From an uncultured Alphaproteobacteria bacterium (lineage in GTDB: Bacteria > Pseudomonadota > Alphaproteobacteria > Micropepsales > Micropepsaceae): a stretch of DNA of 64,000 nt. Made by a program: the position numbers and the translations under genes. The stretch covers positions 16,744 to 80,743 of the forward strand of contig CADECX010000011.1 in NCBI GenBank assembly GCA_902825865.1. The letters run 5' to 3'. Shown here one piece after another: positions 43,101 to 51,702 of this stretch (position 1 is the stretch's first letter; every line of letters begins with the position of its first letter). Below the pieces are notes generated by a model, which was not told the origin of the DNA, made no database searches, and saw only the letters and a list, made by a program, of their open reading frames with translations.

Positions 43101-43360
43101 TCAGGTCGCGGTTGCGCTGGTCGCGACGACGGTGATGGGAAAACCCTTCGCGTCGCTGCTACGGCCGCCGGATGTGGCAATGAGGATGCCCGCGCCCAAG
43201 GCAACGACACCGCCGATCACGGCCCATTCCATACCGCTGCTCTCTTGTGCCTTGCGCACACCAGCAGGCTTGCCTGCCGCAAGCGGATCGGCCCAAGCCG
43301 AGGAGCCGATCATGCTGATAACGATAACAAAAATGCTTGTTTTTTGCCGAGCTTGCGCAT
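43101..43360 (-). CDS. Small envelope protein with an apparent frameshift in an A6 tract
   Basis: ATG 43360 has a good ribosome site (GGGGACTGGA) and encodes MRKLGKK, but frame 0 stops after 16 residues. Moving back one base at the A6 run (43340-43345) joins it to a frame that completes a perfect signal peptide, KKTSIFVIVISMIGSSAWA, cleaved before DPLAAG, then a short body with one membrane helix (MEWAVIGGVVALGAGILIAT) ending at 43101. Without the shift, the body would start at ATG 43313 with no full signal sequence. Possible causes are a mutation, a sequencing error, transcriptional slippage or -1 frameshifting. Confidence 0.55.
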
Positions 43361-43500
43361 TCCAGTCCCCAGGGCGTTTGTTATATCTGCCGATAATCTG
43401 CCTTGGCAGCGCTGCCAAGATCAAGAGAAAAAACGTGAGCGCTACCGTGCCCGGGAAACTGTGTCACCAAATCCTCTGTTGCAGTTGCGAACACGGCATA

Positions 43501-43529
43501 AAAAAGGGCGCGATTTCCGCGCCCTTTTT
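43501..43529. terminator. Bidirectional terminator
   Basis: Perfect 12-bp stem AAAAAGGGCGCG/CGCGCCCTTTTT with ATTTC loop. It serves the minus-strand aldolase gene (T6 tail) and could end plus-strand transcripts. Confidence 0.85.
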
Positions 43530-43575
43530 GTTTGTACCTTCTCACCTTGCGACACACGCAAGCGGGGTTGGGCCG

Positions 43576-44610
43576 CTACTTCTTCGCGTAGGGGCCGACT
43601 TCGGGAACGGCCTGGGTATTGGCCAGATTGCCGAGATCCTGCCTCACACCCGCGGCGATGGCCGCCGTTTCGCTGCCACCCTGGAAGCAGGTGAAGTCCG
43701 GACGGTCGCGCCAGGCCAGCGGCCCGCACAGCCGCACGCCGGCCTTGATCGCCGCATCATGCACGATGTTGATGTTGCGCTCATAGTCGGGATCGCCCTG
43801 GCGATAGCCGGTATGATTGGAAAGATCGCCCGAGGCGGCGAAGATCGCGGTCACGCCGGGAATCTTGGCGATGCGGTCGGCATCCTTCAGGCCATCCAGG
43901 GTCTCGATCATCAGGATCAACACCAGATTGTCGTTGATGGTGTTGCGATAACCGCCCGGCACCGTGCCCCAGAAGTCGGCGCTGGCGGCCGGTCCGCCGC
44001 CCGAACTCCGGCGCCCCAGAGGCGGGAAAAAGGCCCAGTTGCGGGCCTGGACCGCCTCCTCATAGGAGCGGATGGTCGGCACCACCAGCACCAGAGCGCC
44101 CAAGTCCAGGGCATGTTGAATCTCGCGCTCGTCGGTATAGGCGACGCGCACACCAGGCACCGCCTTGGCATGCGGGCACTGCGCCCACATGCGCGAGGTC
44201 TGTTCCCAGTCATGGGCGCTATGCTGATGCTCGGTCCAGATGAAATCGTAACCGGCATTGGCCATGGCGCAGTAGGTGGAGGGATCGGTGGCGGCGAACA
44301 CGGTGCCGCCGGTGACCTTGCCGCCCTGCATCATCTTGAGCTTGACGGGGTTCCAGATCTTGGCGCCGGGCGGAGCATTAAAGGCAGGGCCGTATTTCCA
44401 GGTCTTGTCGTCAAACTTGCCCTGGTTGACGGCGCCCGCCGGCGCCTTCTCGATGGCCTTGCTGTCCACGCCCGCGGGCGCCGCCAGCGGAAATTTCATC
44501 GTGCCGGCGGCGGCATTGTTGGCATAAGGATCGGCGGCTTGCGAGAGCGCGGCGACCGTACCCAGACCCACAGCCGCGACGAAGGCGGCCGAAAACAACA
44601 GGCGCTTCAT
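43576..44610 (-). CDS. Exported HpcH/HpaI-type aldolase family protein
   Basis: HpcH/HpaI enzymes are metal-dependent class II pyruvate aldolases or citrate-lyase-like lyases. This 344-residue protein has the fold's markers: TGGTVFAATDPSTYCAMANA, GYDFIWTEHQHSAHDWEQTS (His/Glu), PGVRVAYTDEREIQHALDLG, LVLILMIETLDGLKDADRIA (metal-binding Glu) and GVTAIFAASGDLSNHTGYRQ (metal-binding Asp). Unusually it begins with a clear signal peptide (LLFSAAFVAAVGLGTVAALS, cleavage near QAA), implying a periplasmic lyase. It lies between two exported mutarotases on the opposite strand. Confidence 0.85.
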   Translation of the reverse strand: MKRLLFSAAFVAAVGLGTVAALSQAADPYANNAAAGTMKFPLAAPAGVDSKAIEKAPAGAVNQGKFDDKTWKYGPAFNAPPGAKIWNPVKLKMMQGGKVTGGTVFAATDPSTYCAMANAGYDFIWTEHQHSAHDWEQTSRMWAQCPHAKAVPGVRVAYTDEREIQHALDLGALVLVVPTIRSYEEAVQARNWAFFPPLGRRSSGGGPAASADFWGTVPGGYRNTINDNLVLILMIETLDGLKDADRIAKIPGVTAIFAASGDLSNHTGYRQGDPDYERNINIVHDAAIKAGVRLCGPLAWRDRPDFTCFQGGSETAAIAAGVRQDLGNLANTQAVPEVGPYAKK

Positions 44611-44774
44611 TGAATCTCTCCCCTGGCCGCTCGCATTCGCGGCCTCGTTTTTCGATGGCGGCAGCTAATCAGGGCGAACCCGCTTGGTCAAACGGTCAAA
44701 ACGATTTCGCGTTCGCAATATGGCGCGGCGGATGGCGGCTTTGTAATGTGGCGCAACAGGCAGAGGTCAAATTG

Positions 44775-45887
44775 ATGAAACTAGTCACACTAATTGCCGT
44801 CCTTTGGACCTTGGCAGCGATGCCAGCCCAGGCGGGCATCACCGTCCAGGCCTGGGGCGGGGTGCGCGGCGACGGCGTCGACCTGTTCATCCTGACCAAT
44901 GCCAGGGGGATGGAAGCGCGGATTACAAATTACGGCGCCATTATCACCGCCATCCGGGTGCCGGGGCGCGACGGCAAAGTGACCAATGTGGTGCAGGGTT
45001 TCGACAGCCTAGCCGAGTATACCAGCCCCGATTACAAGGGCCGTTATGGCGCGATCATCGGCCGCTTCGCCAATCGCATCATGGACAACAGCTTTCGGAT
45101 CAACAACAACACCTATCGCATCTCGCGCGATGCCTATGTCCTGAACGACGCCACCAACAACCGGCCCTATGACGAGCGTGTCTGGGAGGCGGATACCAAG
45201 GACGGCGCCGAACCGCAGCTGATCCTCTCACTGATCGATCGCAACGGGTCCATGGGCTTTCCCGGCACCCTGCGCGTGCAAGTGACCTACACCCTGACCA
45301 GGAACAATGTGCTGCGGATGAACTACCGCGCCGTCACCGACAAGGACACTGTCGTCAATCTGACCAATCATGCCTATTTCAACATGGCCGGCGATGCGTC
45401 GGGTTCGGTGCTGGATCAGCTTCTGACCGTCAATGCCGACACCATTACCTTCGGCGATGACAAGAATGTGCCGACAGGCGTGATGCGGAAAGTGGAGGGT
45501 ACCGCTTTTGATTTCCGCACACCCACCCCGATCGGCAAGAACATCAATGCACCCGATCCGGCGATTCAACTCGCCAAGGGCTTTGACCAGAACTATGCCT
45601 TGAACGGCAAACCCGGAACCTTGCGGCTGGCGGCGCGGCTGGAAGATCCCAAGTCGGGCCGGGTGCTGGAAGAATGGACGACGCAGCCGGGCTTGCAGGT
45701 CTACAGCGCCAACTATCCGCCGCCCACCGTGGCGGCGACCAAAGGCTATGCCGTCCATAGTTCGGTGGCGCTGGAAGCCCAAGGCTTTCCCAACGCGCCC
45801 AATGTCCCCAGCTTCCCCAGCACCTTGCTGAGACCGGGCGAAGCCTACACCGAAACGACCGAATATCGCTTTCTCGTAAAGCCTTAG
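44775..45887 (+). CDS. Exported aldose 1-epimerase, copy 2
   Basis: Start ATG 44775 gives a signal peptide (LVTLIAVLWTLAAMPAQA) and a 370-residue precursor. Conserved motifs are MEARITNYGAIITAIRVPGR, YGAIIGRFANRIMDNSFRIN, NLTNHAYFNMAGDASGSVLD (catalytic His), GFDQNYAL and SSVALEAQGFPNAPNVPSFP (catalytic Glu). The His/Gly loop after 'NNI' found in copy 1 is replaced by NDATNNRPYDERVWEAD, so substrate choice may differ. It probably arose by duplication of the gene at 41962; both flank the exported aldolase. Confidence 0.92.
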   Translation: MKLVTLIAVLWTLAAMPAQAGITVQAWGGVRGDGVDLFILTNARGMEARITNYGAIITAIRVPGRDGKVTNVVQGFDSLAEYTSPDYKGRYGAIIGRFANRIMDNSFRINNNTYRISRDAYVLNDATNNRPYDERVWEADTKDGAEPQLILSLIDRNGSMGFPGTLRVQVTYTLTRNNVLRMNYRAVTDKDTVVNLTNHAYFNMAGDASGSVLDQLLTVNADTITFGDDKNVPTGVMRKVEGTAFDFRTPTPIGKNINAPDPAIQLAKGFDQNYALNGKPGTLRLAARLEDPKSGRVLEEWTTQPGLQVYSANYPPPTVAATKGYAVHSSVALEAQGFPNAPNVPSFPSTLLRPGEAYTETTEYRFLVKP

Positions 45888-45907
45888 ATTCTTCCGTTGC
45901 TCTGACC

Positions 45908-46021
45908 GCCTCCCCCAGCGCGCGCGTCAGCGCGCTTGCATTGGGGGAGGCGGCCGTAGCAACGCCGTGGCGCGCAGGCGAAAGCCGAGCACCACGGCAA
46001 AGTTGCGAAGGCCGGAGGGGG
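45908..46021. repeat. Family A copy 3
   Basis: Shares the GGGGGAGGCGGCCGTAGC start and GCGAAGGCCGGAGGGGGA end with copy 2, but the centre is different (a longer inverted region with GCCGTGG...CCACGGC). Lies between the second mutarotase and the lipoprotein gene. Confidence 0.75.
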
Positions 46022-46025
46022 AAAT

Positions 46026-46334
46026 TCAGGGCGCGCCGAGTGTGAGGCACTGCGCATAGCTGCGCGCATAGACGCGCTGCTGCGTCGCCTGGTCGAAACC
46101 GTTGGCGCCGGCGTCCTGCATCGCCACCGAGCGGCAGAATTCGGCGTTGGCGGGTTCTGGCGCGGCAACGGCTTCGGGCGCGGCCGCTACCGATCTGGCC
46201 GCCGGTGTTGGCGCAGCCTCTTCCGGTTCCTCCGCCGAGCCTCGCAGGCCGGTATAATTCAGGGCCTGATCCCAATCGGTATCGGTGCAACCGGCAAGCA
46301 GCACACAGAATAATAGCGGCAGAGTTTTTCTCAT
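46026..46334 (-). CDS. Small lipoprotein
   Basis: From ATG 46334 (102 residues) the protein starts MRKTLPLLFCVLLAGCTDTD, a clear lipoprotein signal with lipobox LLAGC, so Cys16 would be lipidated. After an Ala/Pro/Glu-rich linker (about 35-65) comes a short domain (about 66-100) AEFCRSVAMQDAGANGFDQA with two cysteines and a Tyr-Ala repeat, YARSYAQCLTLG. No domain recognised with certainty. The residue after Cys is Thr, so outer-membrane sorting is expected. Confidence 0.75.
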   Translation of the reverse strand: MRKTLPLLFCVLLAGCTDTDWDQALNYTGLRGSAEEPEEAAPTPAARSVAAAPEAVAAPEPANAEFCRSVAMQDAGANGFDQATQQRVYARSYAQCLTLGAP

Positions 46335-46384
46335 CGCTCGCGAAGATAGAGAGACGCGCGCGCTTTGCAAGGCTTGAGAAGGCT

Positions 46385-48559
46385 TCAGCCGGCGCCCGCC
46401 AGCACTTCCTTCACCTTGGCCGCGAGCTGCTTGAGGCCAAAGGGCTTGGGCAGGAAATGGATGTCTTCCGAACTTTGATCGCTGCGGCGGAATGCCTCTT
46501 CGGCATAGCCGGACATGAAGATCACCGCCAGGTCCGGCTTCAGCACTTTGACGTGCTTGACCATGGTGGGACCGTCCATATTGGGCATCACCACATCGGT
46601 GATGATGAGATCGATGGTATTGGCGTCATTCTTGACGATTTCCAGCGCCTCCTCGCCGCCGCCGGCTTCCAGCACATTGTATCCACGCATGCGAAGAGCG
46701 CGGGCCGCGAAGCTGCGCACCGCCTCTTCGTCTTCCACCAGGAGGATGGTGTCCTGGCCGGTAACATCGCGCGCCGGCGCGGGCGCGGTCTCGACCGGCG
46801 CGGCTTCGGCAGCCTCGACCTTGCGGCGCGGCAGATAGATCTTGAAGGAAGTGCCCTTGCCCAGCTCGCTGTCCACGGTGATGAAGCCGCCGGACTGTTT
46901 GACGATGCCATAGACCGTCGCCAGTCCCAGCCCGGTGCCCTGCCCCACCGGCTTGGTGGTGAAGAAGGGATCGAAAATCTTGCTTTGGATTTCTTTCGAC
47001 ATGCCGGTGCCGGTATCGGCGACATCGATGCGGACATATTCGCCCGCCGGCATGATGGCGGTGCCAAGGGCCGAAGCGGCGCTCACCGCCTGATTTGCGG
47101 TGCGGATGGTCACCGTGCCGCCCGACGGCATGGCATCGCGGGCATTGACCACCAGATTGATGATGGCGTTGCCCAGCTGCGCTTCGTCAGCATGGACCGC
47201 CCACAGATCGGTTTCGCGCTCCACCACCAGGGTGACGCCCTCGCCCACCAGCCGGCGCAGCATCTGCGCCAGCTCGCCGATCACATCGCCCAGCGCCAAT
47301 ATCTTGGGCTGCATGGTCTGCTTGCGGCTGAAGGCCAGAAGCTGGCTCACCAATGCGGCGGCGCGCAGCGCGTTCTGATGCACCTCGTTGATTTCCTTGA
47401 ACGAGGGATCGCCCGCCTGGTGGCGCATCAAAAGAAATTCGCAATTGCCGATGATCACGGTGAGCAGATTGTTGAAGTCATGCGCCACCCCGCCAGCGAG
47501 CTGGCCCACGGCCTGCATTTTCTGCGACTGGGCGAATTTGGTTTCCAGCGCCTTCTGTTCGGAGACATCGACCAGATACAGAACCGCCTTGCCGGTCTCG
47601 CCGGTGGAAGAGGGCATGGGCGCGGCGAACAGTTCCGCCATGCGGTCTTCGCCCGCCTTGCCGGCGCGCAATTCCACCGGTTTGAGCCCGGTTTCGCCTT
47701 TTGCCGCGCGGGCGATCAATTGCGCGATCTGCGCCTGCTCGGCGCCGTCCGCCAGGGCGGTAAATTTTCGTCCCGTCAAAGAATCCGTCACGCCAAAGAA
47801 TTTGGCCAGCGCCGCATTGGCATTGCTGATGACGCCATCGCCGTCGGTAAAAGCCACGCCCATGGGCGCGTCACGAAACAGATCGCCGACCGGCACGACT
47901 TGCGCCACAACCGGCGGAGGCGGTGCCGGGGTCTCTTGTACCGCTTCCGCGGCTTTTTGCGGTTCGGGCGCGGCATCCAGCGCGCGCCGCAACACCGGCT
48001 GGGGCGACGTGCTGGCCGCCAGGCGCGGCGTGAACCACCAAGCCGTCTGTTTGCCCGGCAACGGACGGACCGCGGCGACAATTTCCAGGCCCGGCAACAC
48101 GACGAATGTTTCCTCGCGGGCGCGCCCTTCGGCGGCGTCGCGCGACAAGCGATAGAGCACCGCGGCGCTGGGTTCGCCGGCGATCGCCAGTTCGGGCGGC
48201 GGCGGCGAGTCGCTTTCACTCACACCCGCCATTCGGCGATAGACGGGATTGCAATCGAGCACCGCGCCGTCTTCGCCGGTGATGGCCCAGGCGACATTGG
48301 CCTTGGCGGCGGCTTCGGCGACACGCAGCGCGTCCTGGGTGGCGCGCCCGGCGCGCGGCCAGACCGCGAAAAGCAGCAAGATGGCGATCAGGGCAATGCC
48401 GCCCAGCAGGGCATGCCCGGCCAGACCCGCCACCTGGGGCGAGGCCAAGGCCAAGCCGGCGGCGATCAGGGCCACCACCACACAGCCCAAGGCAGCCCAG
48501 CGCCAGGGGCCGGCGGCGAGACCGAAACCGGCAGAAGACATAGATTTAGCGGCGTTCAT
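46385..48559 (-). CDS. cckA: Hybrid histidine kinase CckA
   Basis: Controls CtrA through the phosphotransferase ChpT. From ATG 48559, 724 residues: two membrane helices (about 21-40 and 50-67), two PAS-like regions (about 78-175 and 225-335), a DHp domain with H360 in VGQLAGGVAHDFNNLLTVII (the CckA HDFNN box), an ATPase domain (NAIINLVVNARDAMPSGGTV; DTGTGMSKEIQSKIFDPFFT; GTGLGLATVYGIVKQSGG) and a C-terminal receiver (about 608-722) with TDVVMPNMDGP. This is CckA architecture and motif for motif. It lies directly downstream of flhB on the same strand, 127 bases away. Confidence 0.96.
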   Translation of the reverse strand: MNAAKSMSSAGFGLAAGPWRWAALGCVVVALIAAGLALASPQVAGLAGHALLGGIALIAILLLFAVWPRAGRATQDALRVAEAAAKANVAWAITGEDGAVLDCNPVYRRMAGVSESDSPPPPELAIAGEPSAAVLYRLSRDAAEGRAREETFVVLPGLEIVAAVRPLPGKQTAWWFTPRLAASTSPQPVLRRALDAAPEPQKAAEAVQETPAPPPPVVAQVVPVGDLFRDAPMGVAFTDGDGVISNANAALAKFFGVTDSLTGRKFTALADGAEQAQIAQLIARAAKGETGLKPVELRAGKAGEDRMAELFAAPMPSSTGETGKAVLYLVDVSEQKALETKFAQSQKMQAVGQLAGGVAHDFNNLLTVIIGNCEFLLMRHQAGDPSFKEINEVHQNALRAAALVSQLLAFSRKQTMQPKILALGDVIGELAQMLRRLVGEGVTLVVERETDLWAVHADEAQLGNAIINLVVNARDAMPSGGTVTIRTANQAVSAASALGTAIMPAGEYVRIDVADTGTGMSKEIQSKIFDPFFTTKPVGQGTGLGLATVYGIVKQSGGFITVDSELGKGTSFKIYLPRRKVEAAEAAPVETAPAPARDVTGQDTILLVEDEEAVRSFAARALRMRGYNVLEAGGGEEALEIVKNDANTIDLIITDVVMPNMDGPTMVKHVKVLKPDLAVIFMSGYAEEAFRRSDQSSEDIHFLPKPFGLKQLAAKVKEVLAGAG

Positions 48560-48686
48560 GCCGCCACAATACAAGATTCGGTTAACCAATCCTTTCTAAG
48601 GGTTAAAGGACTGGATTTGCTGTTAAATTTTGTTCCGTAGGCGAACGCTGTTCGGCTCGTTTTGCGCGAAAAGTTAATGCCCCGAA

Positions 48687-49769
48687 TCAACCGGCGCGGG
48701 CGGGCAATTTTCCCTGCAGCCGCAACACATAGCCGATCACCTGCGCCACAGCCTTGAAATGCTCCGGCGGCACCGGATCGTCGATCTCGATCGCGGCGTG
48801 CAGGGCGCGCGCCAGAGGCGGATTTTCCACCACCGGCACATCATTTTCTTCGGCGACGGCGCGGATGCGCAAAGCCAGCGCATCGACGCCTTTGGCGACG
48901 CAGACCGGCGCCGCCATTTTGCCGCTCTCATATTTGAGCGCCACGGCATAGTGGGTCGGGTTCATGATCACCACGGTGGCCGAAGGAACCGCCGCCATCA
49001 TGCGCTTGCGGGCGCGGTCATGGCGCAGCTGGCGGATCTTGGCCTTGATGGTGGGATCGCCTTCATTCTGGCGATACTCTTCCTTGATCTCCTGCTTGGA
49101 CATGCGGTTGCGCGCCATGAAGCGCATGCGCTGCCAGAAATAGTCGAGCCCGGCGATCACGGCCAGCGCCGCCAGCGACGCCATCAGCACCTTGAACAAC
49201 AGGCGCGACATGTCGTGCATCACCGTGACGGTCGACTGGTTGAGCATGCCTTCCAGGCTGCCGCGCTCGGGCCAAAGCTGGGTCCAGATCGCCAGCCCCA
49301 CCACCGCGATCTTGGCCAGTCCCTTGAGCAAATTCATCCAGCCTTCGGCGCCGAACATGCGCTTGAACCCGGCGATGGGCGAGACTTTGGAAAAATCCGG
49401 CGCGATCTTGTCGAAGGAAAAACTGGGCAGGCTTTGCAGCATGTGGCCGGCAAGGCCGGCCGCCATCATCACCAGAAAGAACGGCCCGAGTGCGAGCGCC
49501 AGCGGGGGCAGCAGAAGCCACATCATGGCCGCAAGGCCCGCGCCATCCACGCTCATGGCGTCGGGCTGCTGCAGAAACATGGTCAGGGTACGCGCCAATC
49601 CCATGCTGGTATATTTTCCGAACATCGCGATGGCCAGGGTGCCGCCGCCCAGGAGAATGAAGGTGGTGACCTCCGGCGATTTGACGACGTCGCCATTCTC
49701 GCGCGCCTGTTCGAGCCGTTTGGCTGTCGGCTCTTCGGTCTGTTGCGATTTGTCCTGGTCTTCCGCCAT
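48687..49769 (-). CDS. flhB: Flagellar export switch protein FlhB
   Basis: Export-gate protein with autocleavage. The 360 residues include four membrane helices (about 30-50, 85-110, 140-160, 185-210) and a cytosolic domain with the NPTH cleavage site (TVVIMNPTHYAVALKYE), where cleavage between Asn and Pro changes substrate specificity. The start MAEDQDKSQQTEEPTAKRLE is standard. It follows fliR by three bases. Confidence 0.97.
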   Translation of the reverse strand: MAEDQDKSQQTEEPTAKRLEQARENGDVVKSPEVTTFILLGGGTLAIAMFGKYTSMGLARTLTMFLQQPDAMSVDGAGLAAMMWLLLPPLALALGPFFLVMMAAGLAGHMLQSLPSFSFDKIAPDFSKVSPIAGFKRMFGAEGWMNLLKGLAKIAVVGLAIWTQLWPERGSLEGMLNQSTVTVMHDMSRLLFKVLMASLAALAVIAGLDYFWQRMRFMARNRMSKQEIKEEYRQNEGDPTIKAKIRQLRHDRARKRMMAAVPSATVVIMNPTHYAVALKYESGKMAAPVCVAKGVDALALRIRAVAEENDVPVVENPPLARALHAAIEIDDPVPPEHFKAVAQVIGYVLRLQGKLPARAG

Positions 49770-49772
49770 GGC

Positions 49773-50537
49773 TTAGAGAAACGGCGCCATGGAGTTGGCG
49801 TAATAGGTCAGGAACACGGTCATCAAGGAGCCGATCAGGGCCAGCATGATGACAAAGCCGCACATGATGTTGAGCGGCACCGCGACAAAGAAAATCTGCA
49901 ATTGCGGCATCAATCGCGCCAGCACGCCCAGCCCGGCATAGACCGCGAAGCCGAACACCAGAAAGGGCGCGGCCAATTGAAATCCCAGCGCGAAAGAAGA
50001 TGAGGTGAGCTGGATCACCAGCTGCACCATGTCGCCGACCGGCAAGGTCCCGCCGGGCGGCAGCATGCGATAACTGCCGGCGATGGCGCCGATCGCCAGA
50101 TGGTGCAGATTGGTGAGAAAGATCAGGGTGGTGCCGAGCAGCATCATGAAATTGCCCACAACCGCGCCTTGGGTGTTCTGGGTGGGATCCAAGGTCTGGG
50201 CATAGGCTAGGCCGATCTGGGTGGCGATCAGATAGCCCGCAACCTGCAAGGCGCTCATGATGATGCGCGCCATGGCGCCCACCAGCACACCGGCCGTGAC
50301 TTCCTGGGCGATCATGATGGTCAGCGCCATCGTGCTTTCCGGCGAGACGGCGGGATAATTGCCTTGCACCTGCGGCGTCAGCGCGAAGGCGATCGCCAGC
50401 GCCAGCACCAGGCGCACTCGGCTGGGTACGCCCATCTCGCCAATGGCGGGGAGCAGCATCACCATCGCGCCGACCCGGCTGAACACCAATAGGTAGGTCA
50501 GTATGGCGCCGGACAGCTCGGGAAGGTGAAATGTCAT
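49773..50537 (-). CDS. fliR: Flagellar export protein FliR
   Basis: Inner-membrane export-gate component of 254 residues with about six hydrophobic segments. The N-terminus LSGAILTYLLVFSRVGAMVM and the conserved MLLPAIGEMGVPSRVRLVLA are typical. QEVTAGVLVGAMARIIMSAL and the following AGYLIATQIGLAYAQTLDP contain the FliR signature. It ends four bases from the next gene. Confidence 0.95.
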   Translation of the reverse strand: MTFHLPELSGAILTYLLVFSRVGAMVMLLPAIGEMGVPSRVRLVLALAIAFALTPQVQGNYPAVSPESTMALTIMIAQEVTAGVLVGAMARIIMSALQVAGYLIATQIGLAYAQTLDPTQNTQGAVVGNFMMLLGTTLIFLTNLHHLAIGAIAGSYRMLPPGGTLPVGDMVQLVIQLTSSSFALGFQLAAPFLVFGFAVYAGLGVLARLMPQLQIFFVAVPLNIMCGFVIMLALIGSLMTVFLTYYANSMAPFL

Positions 50538-50541
50538 CTAA

Positions 50542-50805
50542 CTAATAGGCTGCAATGCGTCCGGCGATATCGATCATCAGCCCGTTCATGGCGGCGCCGG
50601 CGAACGGCAAGGCCAGCAGCATCACCAGAAAGATCGCCACGATCTTGGGGACAAAGACCAGGGTCTGTTCCTGAATCTGGGTCACGGCCTGCAGCAGGCC
50701 GATGCCCAAGCCGACCACCAGAGCGGTAAGCATGGAGGGGGCGATGATTTCCAGCAGAACCAGGATGGAGGTGCGGGCAAAGTCGATGGTGGAAGCGGGA
50801 TCCAT
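50542..50805 (-). CDS. fliQ: Flagellar export protein FliQ
   Basis: An 87-residue protein with two membrane helices (16-38 and 50-72). ILVLLEIIAPSMLTALVVGL, then GIGLLQAVTQIQEQTLVFVP (the highly conserved FliQ motif) and ALPFAGAAMNGLM are clear. Lies between fliR and fliE. Confidence 0.96.
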   Translation of the reverse strand: MDPASTIDFARTSILVLLEIIAPSMLTALVVGLGIGLLQAVTQIQEQTLVFVPKIVAIFLVMLLALPFAGAAMNGLMIDIAGRIAAY

Positions 50806-50872
50806 AATACTCTCTATCTGCTATCTGATCGTGTGAATTTCTAATTGTCGCTCCGGCTCTCGCCGACGCTCC

Positions 50873-51187
50873 TTAGATCGGCATATTCATGATGGACTGA
50901 TAGGCGGCCACGACCTTGTCGCGCACGGCCACCACCGTATCCAAGGTGATCTCGGCGGCATTCACCGACTGGACCACATCCACCAGATTGGCCTTGCCCT
51001 GAACCTGCTGGCTGGCGGCGTGTTCGCCCTGGTGCATGGTGTTGATGGAATCCTTGATCGCGCCCGACAGGAAGTCGGAGAAATTTCCGCCCGGCACATT
51101 GGCGGGCGCAATTCCAGGCGTTCCAGGTGTCGCGGCGATCTGGGCGGCGGCGCGATAGGCGGCTGCTGCTGCGGCGGGAATGGCCAT
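50873..51187 (-). CDS. fliE: Flagellar hook-basal body protein FliE
   Basis: Links the MS ring to the rod. The 104-residue protein has an Ala-rich N-terminus (AIPAAAAAAYRAAAQIAATP), a central SDFLSGAIKDSINTMHQGEH and the FliE signature VDVVQSVNAAEITLDTVVAV, ending RDKVVAAYQSIMNMPI. It is third in the flgB-flgC-fliE run. Confidence 0.95.
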   Translation of the reverse strand: MAIPAAAAAAYRAAAQIAATPGTPGIAPANVPGGNFSDFLSGAIKDSINTMHQGEHAASQQVQGKANLVDVVQSVNAAEITLDTVVAVRDKVVAAYQSIMNMPI

Positions 51188-51246
51188 GCTGTTTCCTTTC
51201 GTTTCTCAGTTCGCAAGTCCGCGCGAAGCGCGGACCGGCGTAGCGG

Positions 51247-51654
51247 TTACTTCAGAAGATCGACGGTCTTGGCCAGCATCTGCTTGGTCGATTCCATCAC
51301 AGACAAATCGGCTTCGTAGGAGCGCTGGGCGGCGCGCATGTCCATGATTTCCACCAGGCTGTCGACATTGGGCAGCTTCACATAGCCCTGCTTGTCGGCA
51401 TTGGGATTGCCGGGATCATACTGGCTGCGGAAGTCGCTGCGGTCGGGAATCGGCTTGCCGGCGCTGACCAGGGTCGCGTCGAGATCGCGGTTGAAATCCG
51501 GCTTGATGGTCGCGATCTTGCGGCGATAGGGATCGGCGCCCTTGACCGGCGAGGTCGAATTGGCGTTGGCGATATTTTCGGCAATCGTCTTCATGCGGTC
51601 GGTCTGGGCGCGCATGCCCGAGGCCGCCACCGCCATGGATTTCGAGAAGTCCAT
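51247..51654 (-). CDS. flgC: Flagellar proximal rod protein FlgC
   Basis: Proximal rod component of 135 residues. The N-terminus MDFSKSMAVAASGMRAQTDR, then MKTIAENIANANST (rod motif), and the C-terminus PNVDSLVEIMDMRAAQRSYE with LLK at the end are standard. The NPNADKQGYVKLPNVD segment distinguishes FlgC from FlgB. Confidence 0.96.
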   Translation of the reverse strand: MDFSKSMAVAASGMRAQTDRMKTIAENIANANSTSPVKGADPYRRKIATIKPDFNRDLDATLVSAGKPIPDRSDFRSQYDPGNPNADKQGYVKLPNVDSLVEIMDMRAAQRSYEADLSVMESTKQMLAKTVDLLK

Positions 51655-51702
51655 CCTTGTCTCCTGTTTCTAAAAGTCCGCGTTCATACTCTAAGGGTTC
51701 AA

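Noticed and set aside
46205..48640. 811-codon plus-strand frame opposite cckA
   Set aside because: Antisense shadow; cckA on the minus strand has every kinase motif.
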